From Cellulomonas aerilata (GTDB lineage Bacteria; Actinomycetota; Actinomycetes; Actinomycetales; Cellulomonadaceae), in the NCBI RefSeq assembly GCF_007991755.1, contig NZ_BJYY01000016.1:1-64000 (forward strand): a stretch of DNA of 64,000 bases, in the 5' to 3' direction. How positions within the stretch are numbered: the stretch's first letter is position 1; every line of letters starts with the position of its first letter. Below, in pieces: positions 26,776 through 37,456 of the stretch. The translations under genes were made by a program, and so were the position numbers. The notes beneath the pieces are model-generated. The model was not told the DNA's origin. It was given only the letters and a program-made list of their open reading frames with translations, and searched no databases.

Positions 26776-27636
26776 GTGAAGGACGCCCGCACCCCCTCCG
26801 CCGTCCCCGGCACCACGCCCACCACCGGCTCGGACGACGCCGCCGCAGCGGCCCCGAGGTGGTCGCGCTACGTCGCCCTGGGCGACTCCTTCACCGAGGG
26901 GCTGTGGGACCCGGACCCGGCGGACCCGCACGCGGTGCGCGGCTGGGCCGACATGCTCGCCGCGCACCTGTCGTCCCGGCGGGTCGCCGCGGGCGCCTCC
27001 TCGCTGGAGTACGCCAACCTCGCGATCCGCGGTCGGCTGCTGCGGCCCATCCTGGCCGAGCAGGTCCCGGCGTCCCTCGAGCTGGGCCCGGACCTGGTCT
27101 CGCTGATCGGTGGCGGCAACGACATGCTGCGGCCCGCCGCCGACCCCGACCGCATGGCCGCCGACCTCGAGGACGCCGTGGTGCGGCTGCGGCGCACCGG
27201 CGCCGACGTGCTGCTCGGCACCGGCATCGACGCCCGGGACAGCCCGATCGTCCGCCGCACCCGGAGCCGGGTCGCGATCCTCAACAGCCACGTCTGGTCG
27301 ATCGCCCGACGCCACGACGCGCACGTGCTGGACCTGTGGGGCATGCGCTCGGTGCACGACTGGCGCCTGTGGGCCGAGGACCGGATCCACCTGACCACCG
27401 ACGGGCACGCCCGGGTGGCCCAGGCGGCGCTCGTCGCGCTGGGCCTGGTGCCCGACGACGCCCGGTGGGACGACCCGCTGGCCCCGCTGCCGCCCACGCC
27501 GCGGCTCGAGCAGGTGCGCGCCGACGCCGCGTGGCTGCGGGTGCACGCGTACCCGTGGGCGACCCGGCGGCTGCGCGGGCGCTCGTCGGGGGACCTGCGC
27601 GTCCCCAAGCGCCCGCAGCCCGAGCCCGTCCGCTGA
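26776..27636 (+). CDS. SGNH/GDSL-type hydrolase
   Basis: A 286-residue cytoplasmic esterase-like protein with all SGNH blocks: YVALGDSFTEGL (Ser nucleophile), a conserved Gly in the NLAIRGRLLRPI region, GGGNDMLRP (Asn) and DRIHLTTDGH (Asp and His). There is no signal peptide. The substrate is unknown; family members include esterases, lipases and acetylhydrolases. The C-terminal 50 residues are basic and Pro-rich. Start GTG 26776 is supported by GATGAT (26764-26769) six bases upstream. It lies 25 bases after ung, with no functional link that I know. Confidence 0.88.
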   Translation: MKDARTPSAVPGTTPTTGSDDAAAAAPRWSRYVALGDSFTEGLWDPDPADPHAVRGWADMLAAHLSSRRVAAGASSLEYANLAIRGRLLRPILAEQVPASLELGPDLVSLIGGGNDMLRPAADPDRMAADLEDAVVRLRRTGADVLLGTGIDARDSPIVRRTRSRVAILNSHVWSIARRHDAHVLDLWGMRSVHDWRLWAEDRIHLTTDGHARVAQAALVALGLVPDDARWDDPLAPLPPTPRLEQVRADAAWLRVHAYPWATRRLRGRSSGDLRVPKRPQPEPVR

Positions 27637-27644
27637 CCCCGGCG

Positions 27645-27767
27645 GTGAAGCCCCTGCTCGCGCGCGTGCGCGCCGTCCTGGCCGACCACCGCAGGACGAT
27701 GGTCCTGGTCGTGTGCTGGATCGCGGCGGCCGCGGTCCTCGCGACGGCCATGTCCCTCCTGCGCTGA
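27645..27767 (+). CDS. Possible 40-residue single-pass membrane protein
   Basis: GTG 27645 opens a 40-codon frame: a basic head (KPLLARVRAVLADHRRTM) followed by one clear transmembrane helix (VLVVCWIAAAAVLATAMSLL). It begins eight bases after the SGNH hydrolase stop and ends before the tRNA. The charge pattern and hydrophobic run are protein-like, but the frame is short and I see no ribosome site, so it may be fortuitous. Confidence 0.4.
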   Translation: MKPLLARVRAVLADHRRTMVLVVCWIAAAAVLATAMSLLR

Positions 27768-27774
27768 CCCGACG

Positions 27775-27848
27775 AGCCCCCTGTCGGATTCGAACCGACG
27801 ACCCCCTGTTTACAAGACAGGTGCTCTGGCCGACTGAGCTAAGGAGGC
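27775..27848 (-). tRNA. tRNA-Thr (TGT anticodon)
   Basis: A 74-base cloverleaf on the minus strand. Acceptor GCCTCCT (27848-27842) pairs with AGGGGGC; the D arm is GCTC/GAGC, the anticodon stem CCTGT/ACAGG holds loop CTTGTAA with anticodon TGT, and the T arm is GTCGG-TTCGAAT-CCGAC. CCA is not encoded. It would read ACA, a rare codon at this GC content, and ACG/ACC only by wobble at most. Confidence 0.96.
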
Positions 27849-27886
27849 GCTGACCGCCGGTCGGCCGCGGCCGTGGCGGTGCGGGG

Positions 27887-29848
27887 TCAGCGTAGCGAAG
27901 GCGGCCCGGGCAGCGGCCACCAGACGATGGGCTGGCCGGTCGCCGCCAGCACGGCCAGCACCGCCGCTCCCGCGAGCGCGAGCGCCGACAGCACCGCCGC
28001 ACCGGACCACCCCGGGGCCAGGGCACCCAGCGTCCAGCGCGCGCCGGCGCGGGTGCCGCGGGAGAGCGGGCCCCACCACGCCGCGACCAGCCCGGCCAGG
28101 ACCGCCGCCGCGAGCACGGCGGACGCGGTCCACGTGCCCGCGGGGGACTCCCGGACCGTTCCGTCGGCGTCGGGCCCGATGCCCCACGCCGGGATCGTCA
28201 GCCGCCCGGTCTGCAGCGCCCACCACAGCAGCCCCCCGACGATCGTGACCACGCTCGCCGCCACGAGCAGGGACGGCAGCAGGCCGGCGAACGCGCGCAG
28301 CAGGTGCCAGGGGCTGGCGACGAGGGCACGCGCGACGTCGCCCCGCCCGACGCCGCCGCGCCGCTCGCGCCGACGCTGGACCGCCTCGGCCGCGGTGCCG
28401 ACGGTCCGCAGCAGCAGCAGCGCGGCGGCGACCACCACGACGGTCACGCCCGGGTACAGGGTCGCGCCGGCCACCGCGAGCAGCCCCAGGGCGAGCACCG
28501 TCCCGGTCCGGCGACGGGGGCGCGGCGGCACGTACGCGGTCGCACCGGCCGCCTCGGGGATCGCGCCGGCGTCGGCGGCGTCGGGCCCCTGCCCGGGACC
28601 ACCGTCCCAGCCGGCGGACGACGGCGGGCCGTACCCGCTCGGGCCGTACCCGCCCGCCCCGTAGCCGCCGTCCGGGTCGCCGCCGTCCCCGTACCCACGG
28701 GGTCCCCCGGGGGTCGCCTCCGACGGGACACCGCCGCCGTACCCCGCCTCCGGCCCCCACGACCCGCCCGGGCCCGGGTCGGCCGGCACCGCGGGCATCG
28801 CCTGCGTGTTGCCGTCGTGCGTCGGCGCGGCCGCGCCCTGCGGCAGCGCCCGTGTCGCGGCGTCGTCGGGCAGCGCGCGGGTCGGGGCGTCCTGCGGGAG
28901 GGCCCGCGTGCCGGCGTCGTCGGGCAGGGCGCGCGTCGCGGCGTCCGGGCCCCACGCCACGGCCGTCGGCTCGGTCCGGGTGCTGCGCCGGGGCGGGATC
29001 GCCACGGTGAGGACCTCCGTGGGCGCGGCGGGCCGCTCGTCCGCGTCGAGCGCGTGGTCGAGCGCGGCGACGACCTCGTCCGGCGGGGTGCGCCGGGCCG
29101 GCTCGGGGTCCAGCGCTCCCTCGAGCGCGCCGGCGGTGACGGGGCCGAGCCCGATGAGGTCCGCGTCACCGGCACGGGTGCGCGCGATCACCGCGTCCAG
29201 GGGCCGGGTGCCGAACGGCGGCCGGCCGGTCGCCGCGAACGCGAGCACCGCCGCCCACCCCCACCAGTCGGTCTCGGCGCTCGGGTCGCCGTCGGCCAGC
29301 AGCTCCGGTGCGAGGTAGCCCGGGGTGCCGACGACGAAGCCGGTGGACGTCACCCGGACGTCCTCGGCCGCCTGCGCGATGCCGAAGTCGATGAGAACGG
29401 GCCCGTCGTCGGTCAGCATGACGTTGCCGGGCTTGAGGTCGCGGTGCACGACGCCGGCCGCGTGCACCGCCTCCAGCGCGTCCCGCAGGCCGTCGGCCAG
29501 GTCGACGAGCTCGGCGGGGGCCAGCGCGCCGTGCTCGCGCACGTGCTGCTCGAGCGACCTGCCCACGACCAGCTCGGTGACGAGGAACGCCTCGGTGGAG
29601 TCCGCCTCGGCGTCGAGCACCGCCGCCACGCCCGGGTGCCGCAGCCGCTGCAGGGCCGCCACCTCCCGCCGCAGGCGCTCGCGCGACGCGGGGTCCGCAC
29701 CGACGTGCGGGTGCAGCAGCTTGAGGGCGACGGGGCTGCCGCCACCGTCCTCGGCGCGGTAGACCGTCCCCATGCCGCCCGAGCCGAGCGGCGCGACGAT
29801 GCGGTAGCCGCCCACCTCCGACCCTGGTTCGAGGCCGACGGAGTCCAT
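27887..29848 (-). CDS. Serine/threonine protein kinase, transmembrane
   Basis: A 653-residue Hanks-type kinase. P-loop GSGGMGTVYRA (22-32), K43 in VALKLL, E62 in the alpha-C helix, catalytic loop HRDLKPGN (135-142) and DFG at 154 are all intact, so it should be active. After the kinase domain comes a linker with four xTRALP(D/Q)xA repeats (304-339), a Gly/Tyr/Pro-rich stretch, and a C-terminal region with four or five membrane helices (for example ALGLLAVAGATLYPGVTVVV). PASTA sensor repeats are absent. Start ATG 29848 is supported by TAGGTT (29860-29855) six bases upstream. It is divergent from otsA. Confidence 0.93.
   Translation of the reverse strand: MDSVGLEPGSEVGGYRIVAPLGSGGMGTVYRAEDGGGSPVALKLLHPHVGADPASRERLRREVAALQRLRHPGVAAVLDAEADSTEAFLVTELVVGRSLEQHVREHGALAPAELVDLADGLRDALEAVHAAGVVHRDLKPGNVMLTDDGPVLIDFGIAQAAEDVRVTSTGFVVGTPGYLAPELLADGDPSAETDWWGWAAVLAFAATGRPPFGTRPLDAVIARTRAGDADLIGLGPVTAGALEGALDPEPARRTPPDEVVAALDHALDADERPAAPTEVLTVAIPPRRSTRTEPTAVAWGPDAATRALPDDAGTRALPQDAPTRALPDDAATRALPQGAAAPTHDGNTQAMPAVPADPGPGGSWGPEAGYGGGVPSEATPGGPRGYGDGGDPDGGYGAGGYGPSGYGPPSSAGWDGGPGQGPDAADAGAIPEAAGATAYVPPRPRRRTGTVLALGLLAVAGATLYPGVTVVVVAAALLLLRTVGTAAEAVQRRRERRGGVGRGDVARALVASPWHLLRAFAGLLPSLLVAASVVTIVGGLLWWALQTGRLTIPAWGIGPDADGTVRESPAGTWTASAVLAAAVLAGLVAAWWGPLSRGTRAGARWTLGALAPGWSGAAVLSALALAGAAVLAVLAATGQPIVWWPLPGPPSLR
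28832..28939 (-). repeat. Four tandem 9-residue TRALP repeats in the kinase linker
   Basis: The 108 bases encode residues 304-339, four copies of xTRALP(D/Q)(D/G)A with threonines at 305, 314, 323 and 332; a decayed copy (TQAMP) sits at 348. Each unit presents one Thr in the same context, as expected of a phosphorylation array. Confidence 0.75.
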
Positions 29849-29944
29849 GCGTGCAACCTAGCCGGGGCCCTGCGACCTGCGGACTCGCCGCGCAGACGCG
29901 CCCGGGACCGGGTTAGCCTCGGAGCCGATGCCAAGGGGAGATCT

Positions 29945-31411
29945 GTGAGCGCAGGCGAGTACGACCTGGTGGCCGTGGCCAACAGGCTTCCGGTCGACTT
30001 CACCGTGGCCGCGGACGGGAGCGTGGACTGGAGCCGGTCCCCGGGCGGCCTGGTGACCGCGCTCGAGCCGATGATGAAGGCGGCCGACGGCGCCTGGATC
30101 GGCTGGTCAGGGGCGCCGGACCTGGCCCACGACCCCTTCGACGCCGACGGGATCCGGTGCGTGCCGGTCACCCTGTCGGCGGAGGAGATCGCGCTCTACT
30201 ACGAGGGCTTCGCCAACGACACCCTGTGGCCGCTGTACCACGACGTCATCACCGCGCCGGCGTACCACCGGCAGTGGTGGGAGGCCTACCGGGCCGTGAA
30301 CCAGCGCTTCGCCGAGGCCGCCGCGGCGCAGGTCGCACCTGGCGGCACCGTCTGGGTGCACGACTACCAGCTGCAGCTGGTGCCCGCGATGGTGCGCGAG
30401 CTGCGCCCGGACGTGCGGATCGGCTTCTTCAACCACATCCCGTTCCCGGGCATCGAGATCTTCGCCCAGCTGCCGTGGCGGCGGCAGATCGTCGACGGCA
30501 TCCTCGGCGCCGACGTCGTGGGCTTCCAGCGCACGTCGGACGCGTCCAACTTCGTCCGGGCCGTGCGGCGCCTGACCGACCTGACCACCCGCGGCCAGAT
30601 CGTCATGATCCCCGGCCACGCCGCACGCCCGCCGCGCCAGGTGCGCGCCGCGGCGTTCCCCATCTCCATCGACTCCAAGCACTTCGACGAGCTCGCGCGC
30701 CGGCCGGACGTGCAGCAGCGCGCCCGGGAGATCCGGCAGGAGCTCGGCAACCCCCAGACCCTGCTGCTCGGCGTCGACCGGCTGGACTACACCAAGGGCA
30801 TCCGGCACCGGGTCAAGGCCTTCGGCGAGCTGCTCGAGGACGGCCGCCTGACGGTCCCGGAGGCCACGCTGGTGCAGGTCGCCAGCCCGAGCCGGGAGAA
30901 CGTCGAGGCGTACCAGCAGCTGCGCGAGGAGGTGGAGCTGCTGGTCGGGCGGATCAACGGGGACTACGGGCACCTGGGGCACCCCGCCGTGCACTACATG
31001 CACCACTCCTACCCGCCGGACGAGATGGCGGCCCTGTACCTGGCGGCCGACGTCATGCTCGTGACCGCCCTGCGCGACGGGATGAACCTCGTCGCGAAGG
31101 AGTACGTGGCGGCGCGGTCGGACGACCGCGGGGTGCTGGTGCTCTCGGAGTTCACCGGCGCGGCCGACGAGCTCGCCGGCGCCGTCATGGTGAACCCGCA
31201 CGACATCGACGGCATGAAGGACCGGATCGTCGCGGCGGTCGAGATGGACACCCGCGAGCAGCGCAAGCGCATGCGCCGGCTGCGCCGCCGGGTCCTGGAG
31301 GACGACGTGGCCAAGTGGTCCCAGTCGTTCCTGTCCGTCCTGACGTCGGTGCCCGCACCGGCCGGCGGCACGGACGGGCCGGCCCCGGTCCCGGCCGAGG
31401 TGCTCTCGTGA
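29945..31411 (+). CDS. otsA: Trehalose-6-phosphate synthase
   Basis: OtsA joins glucose from a nucleotide sugar to glucose-6-phosphate to give trehalose-6-phosphate. The 488-residue GT20 enzyme shows [11 protein letters not shown] at the N-terminus, the substrate loop [65 protein letters not shown] and [16 protein letters not shown], a complete set. Start GTG 29945 follows AGGGGAG by four bases. TAGCCT at 29914-29919 gives a transcript with a leader of about 19 bases. The stop overlaps otsB (GTGA), so synthase and phosphatase are coupled for trehalose production as a stress solute. Confidence 0.97.
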   Translation: MSAGEYDLVAVANRLPVDFTVAADGSVDWSRSPGGLVTALEPMMKAADGAWIGWSGAPDLAHDPFDADGIRCVPVTLSAEEIALYYEGFANDTLWPLYHDVITAPAYHRQWWEAYRAVNQRFAEAAAAQVAPGGTVWVHDYQLQLVPAMVRELRPDVRIGFFNHIPFPGIEIFAQLPWRRQIVDGILGADVVGFQRTSDASNFVRAVRRLTDLTTRGQIVMIPGHAARPPRQVRAAAFPISIDSKHFDELARRPDVQQRAREIRQELGNPQTLLLGVDRLDYTKGIRHRVKAFGELLEDGRLTVPEATLVQVASPSRENVEAYQQLREEVELLVGRINGDYGHLGHPAVHYMHHSYPPDEMAALYLAADVMLVTALRDGMNLVAKEYVAARSDDRGVLVLSEFTGAADELAGAVMVNPHDIDGMKDRIVAAVEMDTREQRKRMRRLRRRVLEDDVAKWSQSFLSVLTSVPAPAGGTDGPAPVPAEVLS

Positions 31412-32211
31412 CGGCCGGGGGCACGCGGCTGGACGACGACGCCGCGGCGCCCGCCGTGCTGACCCGCCTGGCCCGGGACGCCGCCCGGCGCCCGCTGCTG
31501 GTGGCGCTGGACTTCGACGGCACCCTCGCGCCGCTCGTCGACGACCCGGACGCCTCGCGGGCGCTGCCGGCTGCCGTCGACGCGCTGCGGGCCCTCGCAC
31601 AGGTCCCCGGCGTCACGCTGGCGCTGGTGTCCGGACGGTCCCTTACCGACCTGCACCGGCGCGCGGAGGTGCCGGTCGGCACCGTCCTGATCGGCAGCCA
31701 CGGCGGCGAGCGGGGCCGGGTGGGCGAGCACGGGCTCATCCACGAGCCCATCCAGCTCGACCCCGAGCAGGACGCGCTGCTCGTCCGGGTCGGCGCCGGG
31801 CTGCAGCGCGCCGCCCGCGGCCGCAACGGCGTGTGGGTGCAGCACAAGCCGGCCGCCGCCGTCCTGCACACGCGCCTGGCCGAGCCGGACGACGCGGAGG
31901 CCGCGACCCGCGAGGGCCTGGCGGTCGCCGAGGAGCTCGGCGTGCACGCGATCCACGGCAAGGACGTCGTGGAGGTGTCGGTGCTCACGGTGACTAAGGG
32001 CACCGCGCTGCAGCAGCTCCGGGCGGACCTCGGCGCGGCCGCCGTCGTCTACGCCGGCGACGACACCACCGACGAGCACGCGTTCGCCGACCTGGAGGCG
32101 ACCGACGTGACGGTCAAGGTCGGCCCGGGGGGGACGGTCGCGCGGTACCGCGTGCCCGACCCGGAGGCGCTCGCCGAGGCACTGGCCGGCTTCGCCGCAG
32201 CCCTCGCATGA
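31408..32211 (+). CDS. otsB: Trehalose-6-phosphate phosphatase
   Basis: OtsB removes the phosphate from trehalose-6-phosphate. The 267-residue HAD-family enzyme has the nucleophile motif [15 protein letters not shown], motif II VSGRSL, the cap segment GSHGGERG and motif [14 protein letters not shown], with a Lys in the [13 protein letters not shown] region. The first 30 residues are Ala/Asp-rich and variable. Start GTG 31408 overlaps the otsA stop. The operon ends here; msiK starts 209 bases further on with its own leader. Confidence 0.96.
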   Translation: MTAGGTRLDDDAAAPAVLTRLARDAARRPLLVALDFDGTLAPLVDDPDASRALPAAVDALRALAQVPGVTLALVSGRSLTDLHRRAEVPVGTVLIGSHGGERGRVGEHGLIHEPIQLDPEQDALLVRVGAGLQRAARGRNGVWVQHKPAAAVLHTRLAEPDDAEAATREGLAVAEELGVHAIHGKDVVEVSVLTVTKGTALQQLRADLGAAAVVYAGDDTTDEHAFADLEATDVTVKVGPGGTVARYRVPDPEALAEALAGFAAALA

Positions 32212-32302
32212 CCGGGGCCGCCGCAACCTGGCCGCCCGAGCGGACCGGCGCGGCTGAGACGTGCGTCACAGCCCTGCCGGACGGCGTGTGGCAGGATGAC
32301 CG

Positions 32303-32347
32303 ACGGACCTGCGGAGGGTGAAGTCGCCCGCCGCGACGTCGGTCCGT
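32303..32347 (+). promoter_or_regulatory. Structured 5' leader hairpin upstream of msiK
   Basis: ACGGACC (303-309) pairs with GGTCCGT (341-347), enclosing GCGG/CCGC and GGG/CCC pairs with an A-G mismatch and an eight-base loop. CAGGAT at 32292-32297 could be a -10 placing the transcript start almost at the foot of this hairpin. The leader would be about 117 bases. Coordinates of pairs are offsets from 32000. Confidence 0.45.
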
Positions 32348-32420
32348 GTCAGCGAAGACACTCTGGCACCCCTCACTACGGATCGTCCGGCACGTACCTG
32401 CCGGTGAGAGGAACGACATC

Positions 32421-33551
<1,131 letters not shown>

Positions 33552-33567
33552 CCCACGCACGACCCGC

Positions 33568-33603
33568 GAGGGGCGGACCGGCCACGCGGCCGGCCCGCCC
33601 CTC
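33568..33603 (+). terminator. Terminator hairpin after msiK
   Basis: A 16-bp stem (33568-33583 with 33588-33603, one G-U pair) and ACGC loop lies between msiK and the DUF4032 gene. No T-tract follows; read-through into DUF4032 is possible. Confidence 0.65.
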
Positions 33604-33624
33604 GTCCGTTCCACCGGAGGACCC

Positions 33625-34869
33625 ATGCGACAGAACCTGCAGATCACCGCCGCCGCACCTGACCCGGCCCTGCTGGACCTGCCCTGGGACGTCCCGCTGG
33701 AGATGTGGCCGGACGAGGTCCTGGCGGCCCTGCCCCGTGGGATCTCGCGCCACATCGTGCGGTTCGTCAAGATGTCCGGCCGCGTGATCGCCGTCAAGGA
33801 GATCGGCGAGACGGTCGCCTACCGCGAGTACGAGCTGCTGCGGCAGCTGAGCCGGATCGACGTGCCGAGCGTGGAGCCGGTCGGCGTCATCACCGGTCGA
33901 CGGGCACCCGACGGTGAGCCGCTCGAGGCCGTGCTGGTCACGCAGCACCTGCAGTTCTCGCTGCCCTACCGCGCGCTGTTCAGCCAGTCGCTGCAGCCCG
34001 AGACCGCCACCCGGCTCATCGACGCCCTCGCCGTCCTCCTGGTGCGCCTGCACCTGGTCGGCTTCTACTGGGGCGACGTGTCGCTGTCCAACACCCTCTT
34101 CCGCCGCGACGCCGGGTCCTTCGCGGCCTACCTGGTCGACGCCGAGACCGGTGACCTGCACGACCGGCTCAGCGACGGGCAGCGCTCCTACGACCTCGAG
34201 GTCGCCCGGGTCAACATCATCGGCGAGCTGATGGACCTGCAGGCCGGCGGGCTGCTCGAGGAGGACGTGGACACCGTCGACATCGGCGCGCGCCTGGTGG
34301 ACCGCTACCAGCGGCTGTGGACGACGCTGACGGTCGAGGAGACCTTCAACGCCGGCGAGCGCTGGCGCGTCGCCGAGCGCATCGACCGGCTCAACGAGGC
34401 CGGGTTCGACGTCGGCGAGCTGGACATCACCACGGACATCGACGGCACCACCCTGCACATCCAGCCGAAGGTCGTCGACGCCGGGCACCACTCCCGTCGC
34501 CTCATGCGCCTGACCGGGCTCGACGTGCAGGAGAACCAGGCCCGGCGCCTGCTGAACGACCTGGACACCTACGCCGCCGCCATGGACCGGCAGAACGACG
34601 AGGAGGAGTTCGTCGCGCACGACTGGCTGACCCACGTGTTCGAGCCGGCGGTCCGGTCCGTCCCGCGCGAGCTGCGTCGCAAGCTCGAGCCGGCGCAGAT
34701 CTTCCACGAGCTGCTCGACCACCGCTGGTACATCTCCCGCGAGCAGGGCCGCGACGTGCCGGTCCCCGAGGCGGCCCGCAGCTACGTCGACAACGTGCTG
34801 CGCCACCGTCCCGACGAGCTCGCGGTGCTCGGCGCCAGCGGGCTGGCCGACGAGGACGAGGACGCCTGA
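33625..34869 (+). CDS. DUF4032 protein with kinase-like N-terminal domain
   Basis: A 414-residue protein annotated in actinobacteria only as DUF4032. The N-terminal half has the order of catalytic residues of a protein-kinase-like fold: K58 in VIAVKE, E68/E70 in YREYELLRQL, D151 and N156 in WGDVSLSNTLF, and D172 in YLVDAETGDL. The C-terminal half (about 230-400) is the DUF4032 part, with DITTDIDGTTLHIQPKV and HDWLTHVFEPAVRSVP. There is no signal peptide. A small-molecule or protein kinase activity is inference. Start ATG 33625 has GGAGG four bases upstream. It follows msiK after a hairpin. Confidence 0.8.
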   Translation: MRQNLQITAAAPDPALLDLPWDVPLEMWPDEVLAALPRGISRHIVRFVKMSGRVIAVKEIGETVAYREYELLRQLSRIDVPSVEPVGVITGRRAPDGEPLEAVLVTQHLQFSLPYRALFSQSLQPETATRLIDALAVLLVRLHLVGFYWGDVSLSNTLFRRDAGSFAAYLVDAETGDLHDRLSDGQRSYDLEVARVNIIGELMDLQAGGLLEEDVDTVDIGARLVDRYQRLWTTLTVEETFNAGERWRVAERIDRLNEAGFDVGELDITTDIDGTTLHIQPKVVDAGHHSRRLMRLTGLDVQENQARRLLNDLDTYAAAMDRQNDEEEFVAHDWLTHVFEPAVRSVPRELRRKLEPAQIFHELLDHRWYISREQGRDVPVPEAARSYVDNVLRHRPDELAVLGASGLADEDEDA

Positions 34870-34873
34870 GGCG

Positions 34874-35890
34874 TCAGTCGGTCCGGCGCTGGCGGGACAC
34901 CTCGTAGAGCGCGATGCCGGCGGCGACACCGGCGTTGAGCGACTCCACCGCGCTGGTGATCGGGATGGACGCGATCGCGTCGCAGTGCTCGCGCACGAGC
35001 CGGGACAGTCCCTTGCCCTCCGAGCCGACCACGAGCACCAGCCCGTCGCCGGCGAACGGCAGGGCGCTGATGTCGGTGTCGCCGCCGCCGTCGAGCCCCA
35101 CGACGAAGCACCCGGCCTGCCGGTAGGCCTCCAGCGTCCGGGTGAGGTTGGTCGCCCGGGCGACCGGCACGCGCGCGGCCGCACCGGCCGACACCTTCCA
35201 CGCCGACGCCGTGACGCCCGCGGCCCGGCGCTCGGGCACGACGACGCCGTGCGCCCCGAAGGCGCCCGCCGACCGCAGCACGGCGCCGAGGTTGCGCGGG
35301 TCGGTGACGCCGTCCAGCGCCACGAGCAGCGGCGCCGTCCCGGCCTCCGCGGCGGCGTCGAGCAGGTCGTCCGGCTCGGCGTACGCGTACGGCGGGACCT
35401 GGATCGCGACGCCCTGGTGCACCGAGCCGTCGGTGAGCCGGTCCAGCTCGGTCTTGGTGACCTCGAGCAGCGGCAGGCCGCGGTTGGTCACCGCGGCGAG
35501 GATCTCCCGGGTGCGGTCGTCGACCTCGATGCGGGTCGCGTAGTACACGGTGCTGACCGGGATGTCCGCGCGCAGCGCCTCGACGACGGAGTTGCGCCCC
35601 GAGACGATCTCGTGCGTCGCGCTGACGCCCTTGGTGCCGCGCGACCCGCCCGCCGACCGGGACGTGCGCGCCGCGGGAGGGCCGGACGGACGGCGGGCGC
35701 CCGCGACCGGTGTGCGCCGCTCGGCGGCCGCCGATCGCTTGGCGGCCGGGTGGTAGGGCCGCTCGGTGGCCTTGGGCGTGGGCCCACGCCCCTCGAGCGC
35801 CTGCCGGCGCTGCCCGCCGGAGCCCATCTGGGCGCCCTTCTTCGAGCCGGCCTTGCGCGTGGCGCCGCGGCGCGACGAGTTCCCTGCCAT
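34874..35890 (-). CDS. rlmB: 23S rRNA (guanosine-2'-O)-methyltransferase, RlmB type
   Basis: A 338-residue SPOUT (TrmH-family) methyltransferase, expected to methylate G2251 of 23S rRNA. The first 90 residues are a basic, disordered extension (SSRRGATRKAGSKKGAQMGS). Then come the substrate-binding domain (SGRNSVVEALRADIPVSTVY) and the knot motifs: ALDGVTDPRNLGAVLRSA, VLVVGSEGKGLSRLV and the terminal ESLNAGVAAGIALYE. Start ATG 35890 shares one base with the cysS stop (TGATG), so the two are translationally coupled; cysS-rlmB is a common actinobacterial pair. Confidence 0.95.
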   Translation of the reverse strand: MAGNSSRRGATRKAGSKKGAQMGSGGQRRQALEGRGPTPKATERPYHPAAKRSAAAERRTPVAGARRPSGPPAARTSRSAGGSRGTKGVSATHEIVSGRNSVVEALRADIPVSTVYYATRIEVDDRTREILAAVTNRGLPLLEVTKTELDRLTDGSVHQGVAIQVPPYAYAEPDDLLDAAAEAGTAPLLVALDGVTDPRNLGAVLRSAGAFGAHGVVVPERRAAGVTASAWKVSAGAAARVPVARATNLTRTLEAYRQAGCFVVGLDGGGDTDISALPFAGDGLVLVVGSEGKGLSRLVREHCDAIASIPITSAVESLNAGVAAGIALYEVSRQRRTD

Positions 35891-37332
35891 CAGTGGTGAT
35901 CCTCCCGGGTGGCGGCCAGCGACCATCGCGCCCCGGCCGGTGCGTCCTCGACCACGATCCCGGCCGCCGTCAGGCGGTCCCGGATCGCGTCGGCGGTGGT
36001 GAAGTCGCGTACGGCGCGAGCCTGCGCGCGCGCGTCGAGCTGGGCCCGCACGACGGCGTCCAGCGCCAGGGCGTACCGGGTGTCCCCGCCCGTGGTGGCC
36101 CACTGCGGGCTGCCCGGGTCCAGGCCGAGCACGTCGAGCATCGCCCGCAGGGCGACGAGCGCCCCGCGCGCGTCGGGCAGGTCCCGGGCCGCGAGCGCGG
36201 AGTTGCCCGCCCGCAGGCGCTCGTGCACGACGGCGAGCGCCGCAGGGACGTTGAGGTCGTCGTCCATCGCGGCGACGAAGTCCAGCGGCAGGGCGGCGTC
36301 GGCGACCTCGCGGTCGTCGACCGCGCCGACCTGCTCGACGGCACGCTGGACGAACCCGGCGAGCCGGTCCCAGGCGGCCTCGGCCTCGCCGAGCGTCTCG
36401 TCGGTCCACTCGAGCATGGACCGGTACTGGACCGCGGTCATCGCGTACCGCAGCACCGCGGACGGCGTGCGCCGCAGCACCTCGGTGACGAGCAGCCCGT
36501 TGCCGAGGGACTTGCTCATCTTGGCCCCCGACTGGGTGACCCAGCCGTTGTGCAGCCAGAACCGGGCGAACCCGTGCCCCGCCGCGCGGGACTGCGCCTG
36601 CTCGTTCTCGTGGTGCGGGAAGCGCAGGTCCAGGCCGCCGCCGTGGATGTCGAACTCGGCGCCCAGGTACCGCTGCGCCATCGCCGAGCACTCCAGGTGC
36701 CAGCCCGGACGGCCACGGCCGAACGGCGTCGGCCACGACGCCGTCTGCGGCTCGGTGGGCTTGACGGCCTTCCAGAGGGCGAAGTCCCGGGGGTCCCGCT
36801 TGCGGTCGTCCGAGCCCGGGTCGCCGTCCGGCGAGGGGACCATGTCCTCCAGGCGCTGGTTCGTCAGGGCGCCGTACTCCGGGAAGGAGCGGACGTCGAA
36901 GTACACGTCCCCCTCCCCCGCGACGTACGCGTGGCCGCGCTCGACGAGGGTCTCCATGAGCGCGACCATCTGCGGGACGTGCCCGGTCGCGCGCGGCTCG
37001 TAGCTGGGCGGCAGCACGCCGACCGCGTCGTAGGCGGCGGCGAAGGCGCGCTCGTTGGCCATCGCCCACGCCCACCACGGCTCACCGGCCTCGGCCGCGC
37101 GGGCGAGGATCTTGTCGTCGATGTCGGTGACGTTGCGGACCAGGGTCACCCGGTACCCGGTGCGCCGCAGCCAGCGCACCAGGACGTCGAACGCGACGGC
37201 CGACCGCAGGTGCCCGATGTGCGGGGGCGCCTGGACCGTCGCACCGCACAGGTAGATGCCGACCTCACCGGGGACCAGGGGGGTGAAGTCGCGCACCTCG
37301 TGGGTGGCGGAGTCGAACAGGCGCAGGCTCAC
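35890..37332 (-). CDS. cysS: Cysteinyl-tRNA synthetase
   Basis: A 480-residue class I aminoacyl-tRNA synthetase. [18 protein letters not shown] contains the zinc-ligand Cys and the HIGH motif, [11 protein letters not shown] follows, [15 protein letters not shown] and HHENEQAQS supply further zinc ligands, and KMSKSLGN is the KMSKS loop. The C-terminal helical region binds tRNA. The length suits CysS rather than the mycothiol ligase MshC, and rlmB lies downstream. Start GTG 37332 is supported by TAACCT (37344-37339) six bases upstream, a leaderless promoter; no ribosome site is present. Confidence 0.97.
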   Translation of the reverse strand: MSLRLFDSATHEVRDFTPLVPGEVGIYLCGATVQAPPHIGHLRSAVAFDVLVRWLRRTGYRVTLVRNVTDIDDKILARAAEAGEPWWAWAMANERAFAAAYDAVGVLPPSYEPRATGHVPQMVALMETLVERGHAYVAGEGDVYFDVRSFPEYGALTNQRLEDMVPSPDGDPGSDDRKRDPRDFALWKAVKPTEPQTASWPTPFGRGRPGWHLECSAMAQRYLGAEFDIHGGGLDLRFPHHENEQAQSRAAGHGFARFWLHNGWVTQSGAKMSKSLGNGLLVTEVLRRTPSAVLRYAMTAVQYRSMLEWTDETLGEAEAAWDRLAGFVQRAVEQVGAVDDREVADAALPLDFVAAMDDDLNVPAALAVVHERLRAGNSALAARDLPDARGALVALRAMLDVLGLDPGSPQWATTGGDTRYALALDAVVRAQLDARAQARAVRDFTTADAIRDRLTAAGIVVEDAPAGARWSLAATREDHH

Positions 37333-37456
37333 CGGGCAAGGTTACCGGCGGGGAGTCCGCCGACGATCACCGGGCGCTCCGGCGCCGGCCTGCGGCTGCG
37401 TCCGCCGACGGCGCCGTTCGCCTCCGCCGTCCGGCGGGTGCGGCCATGATCGGACG

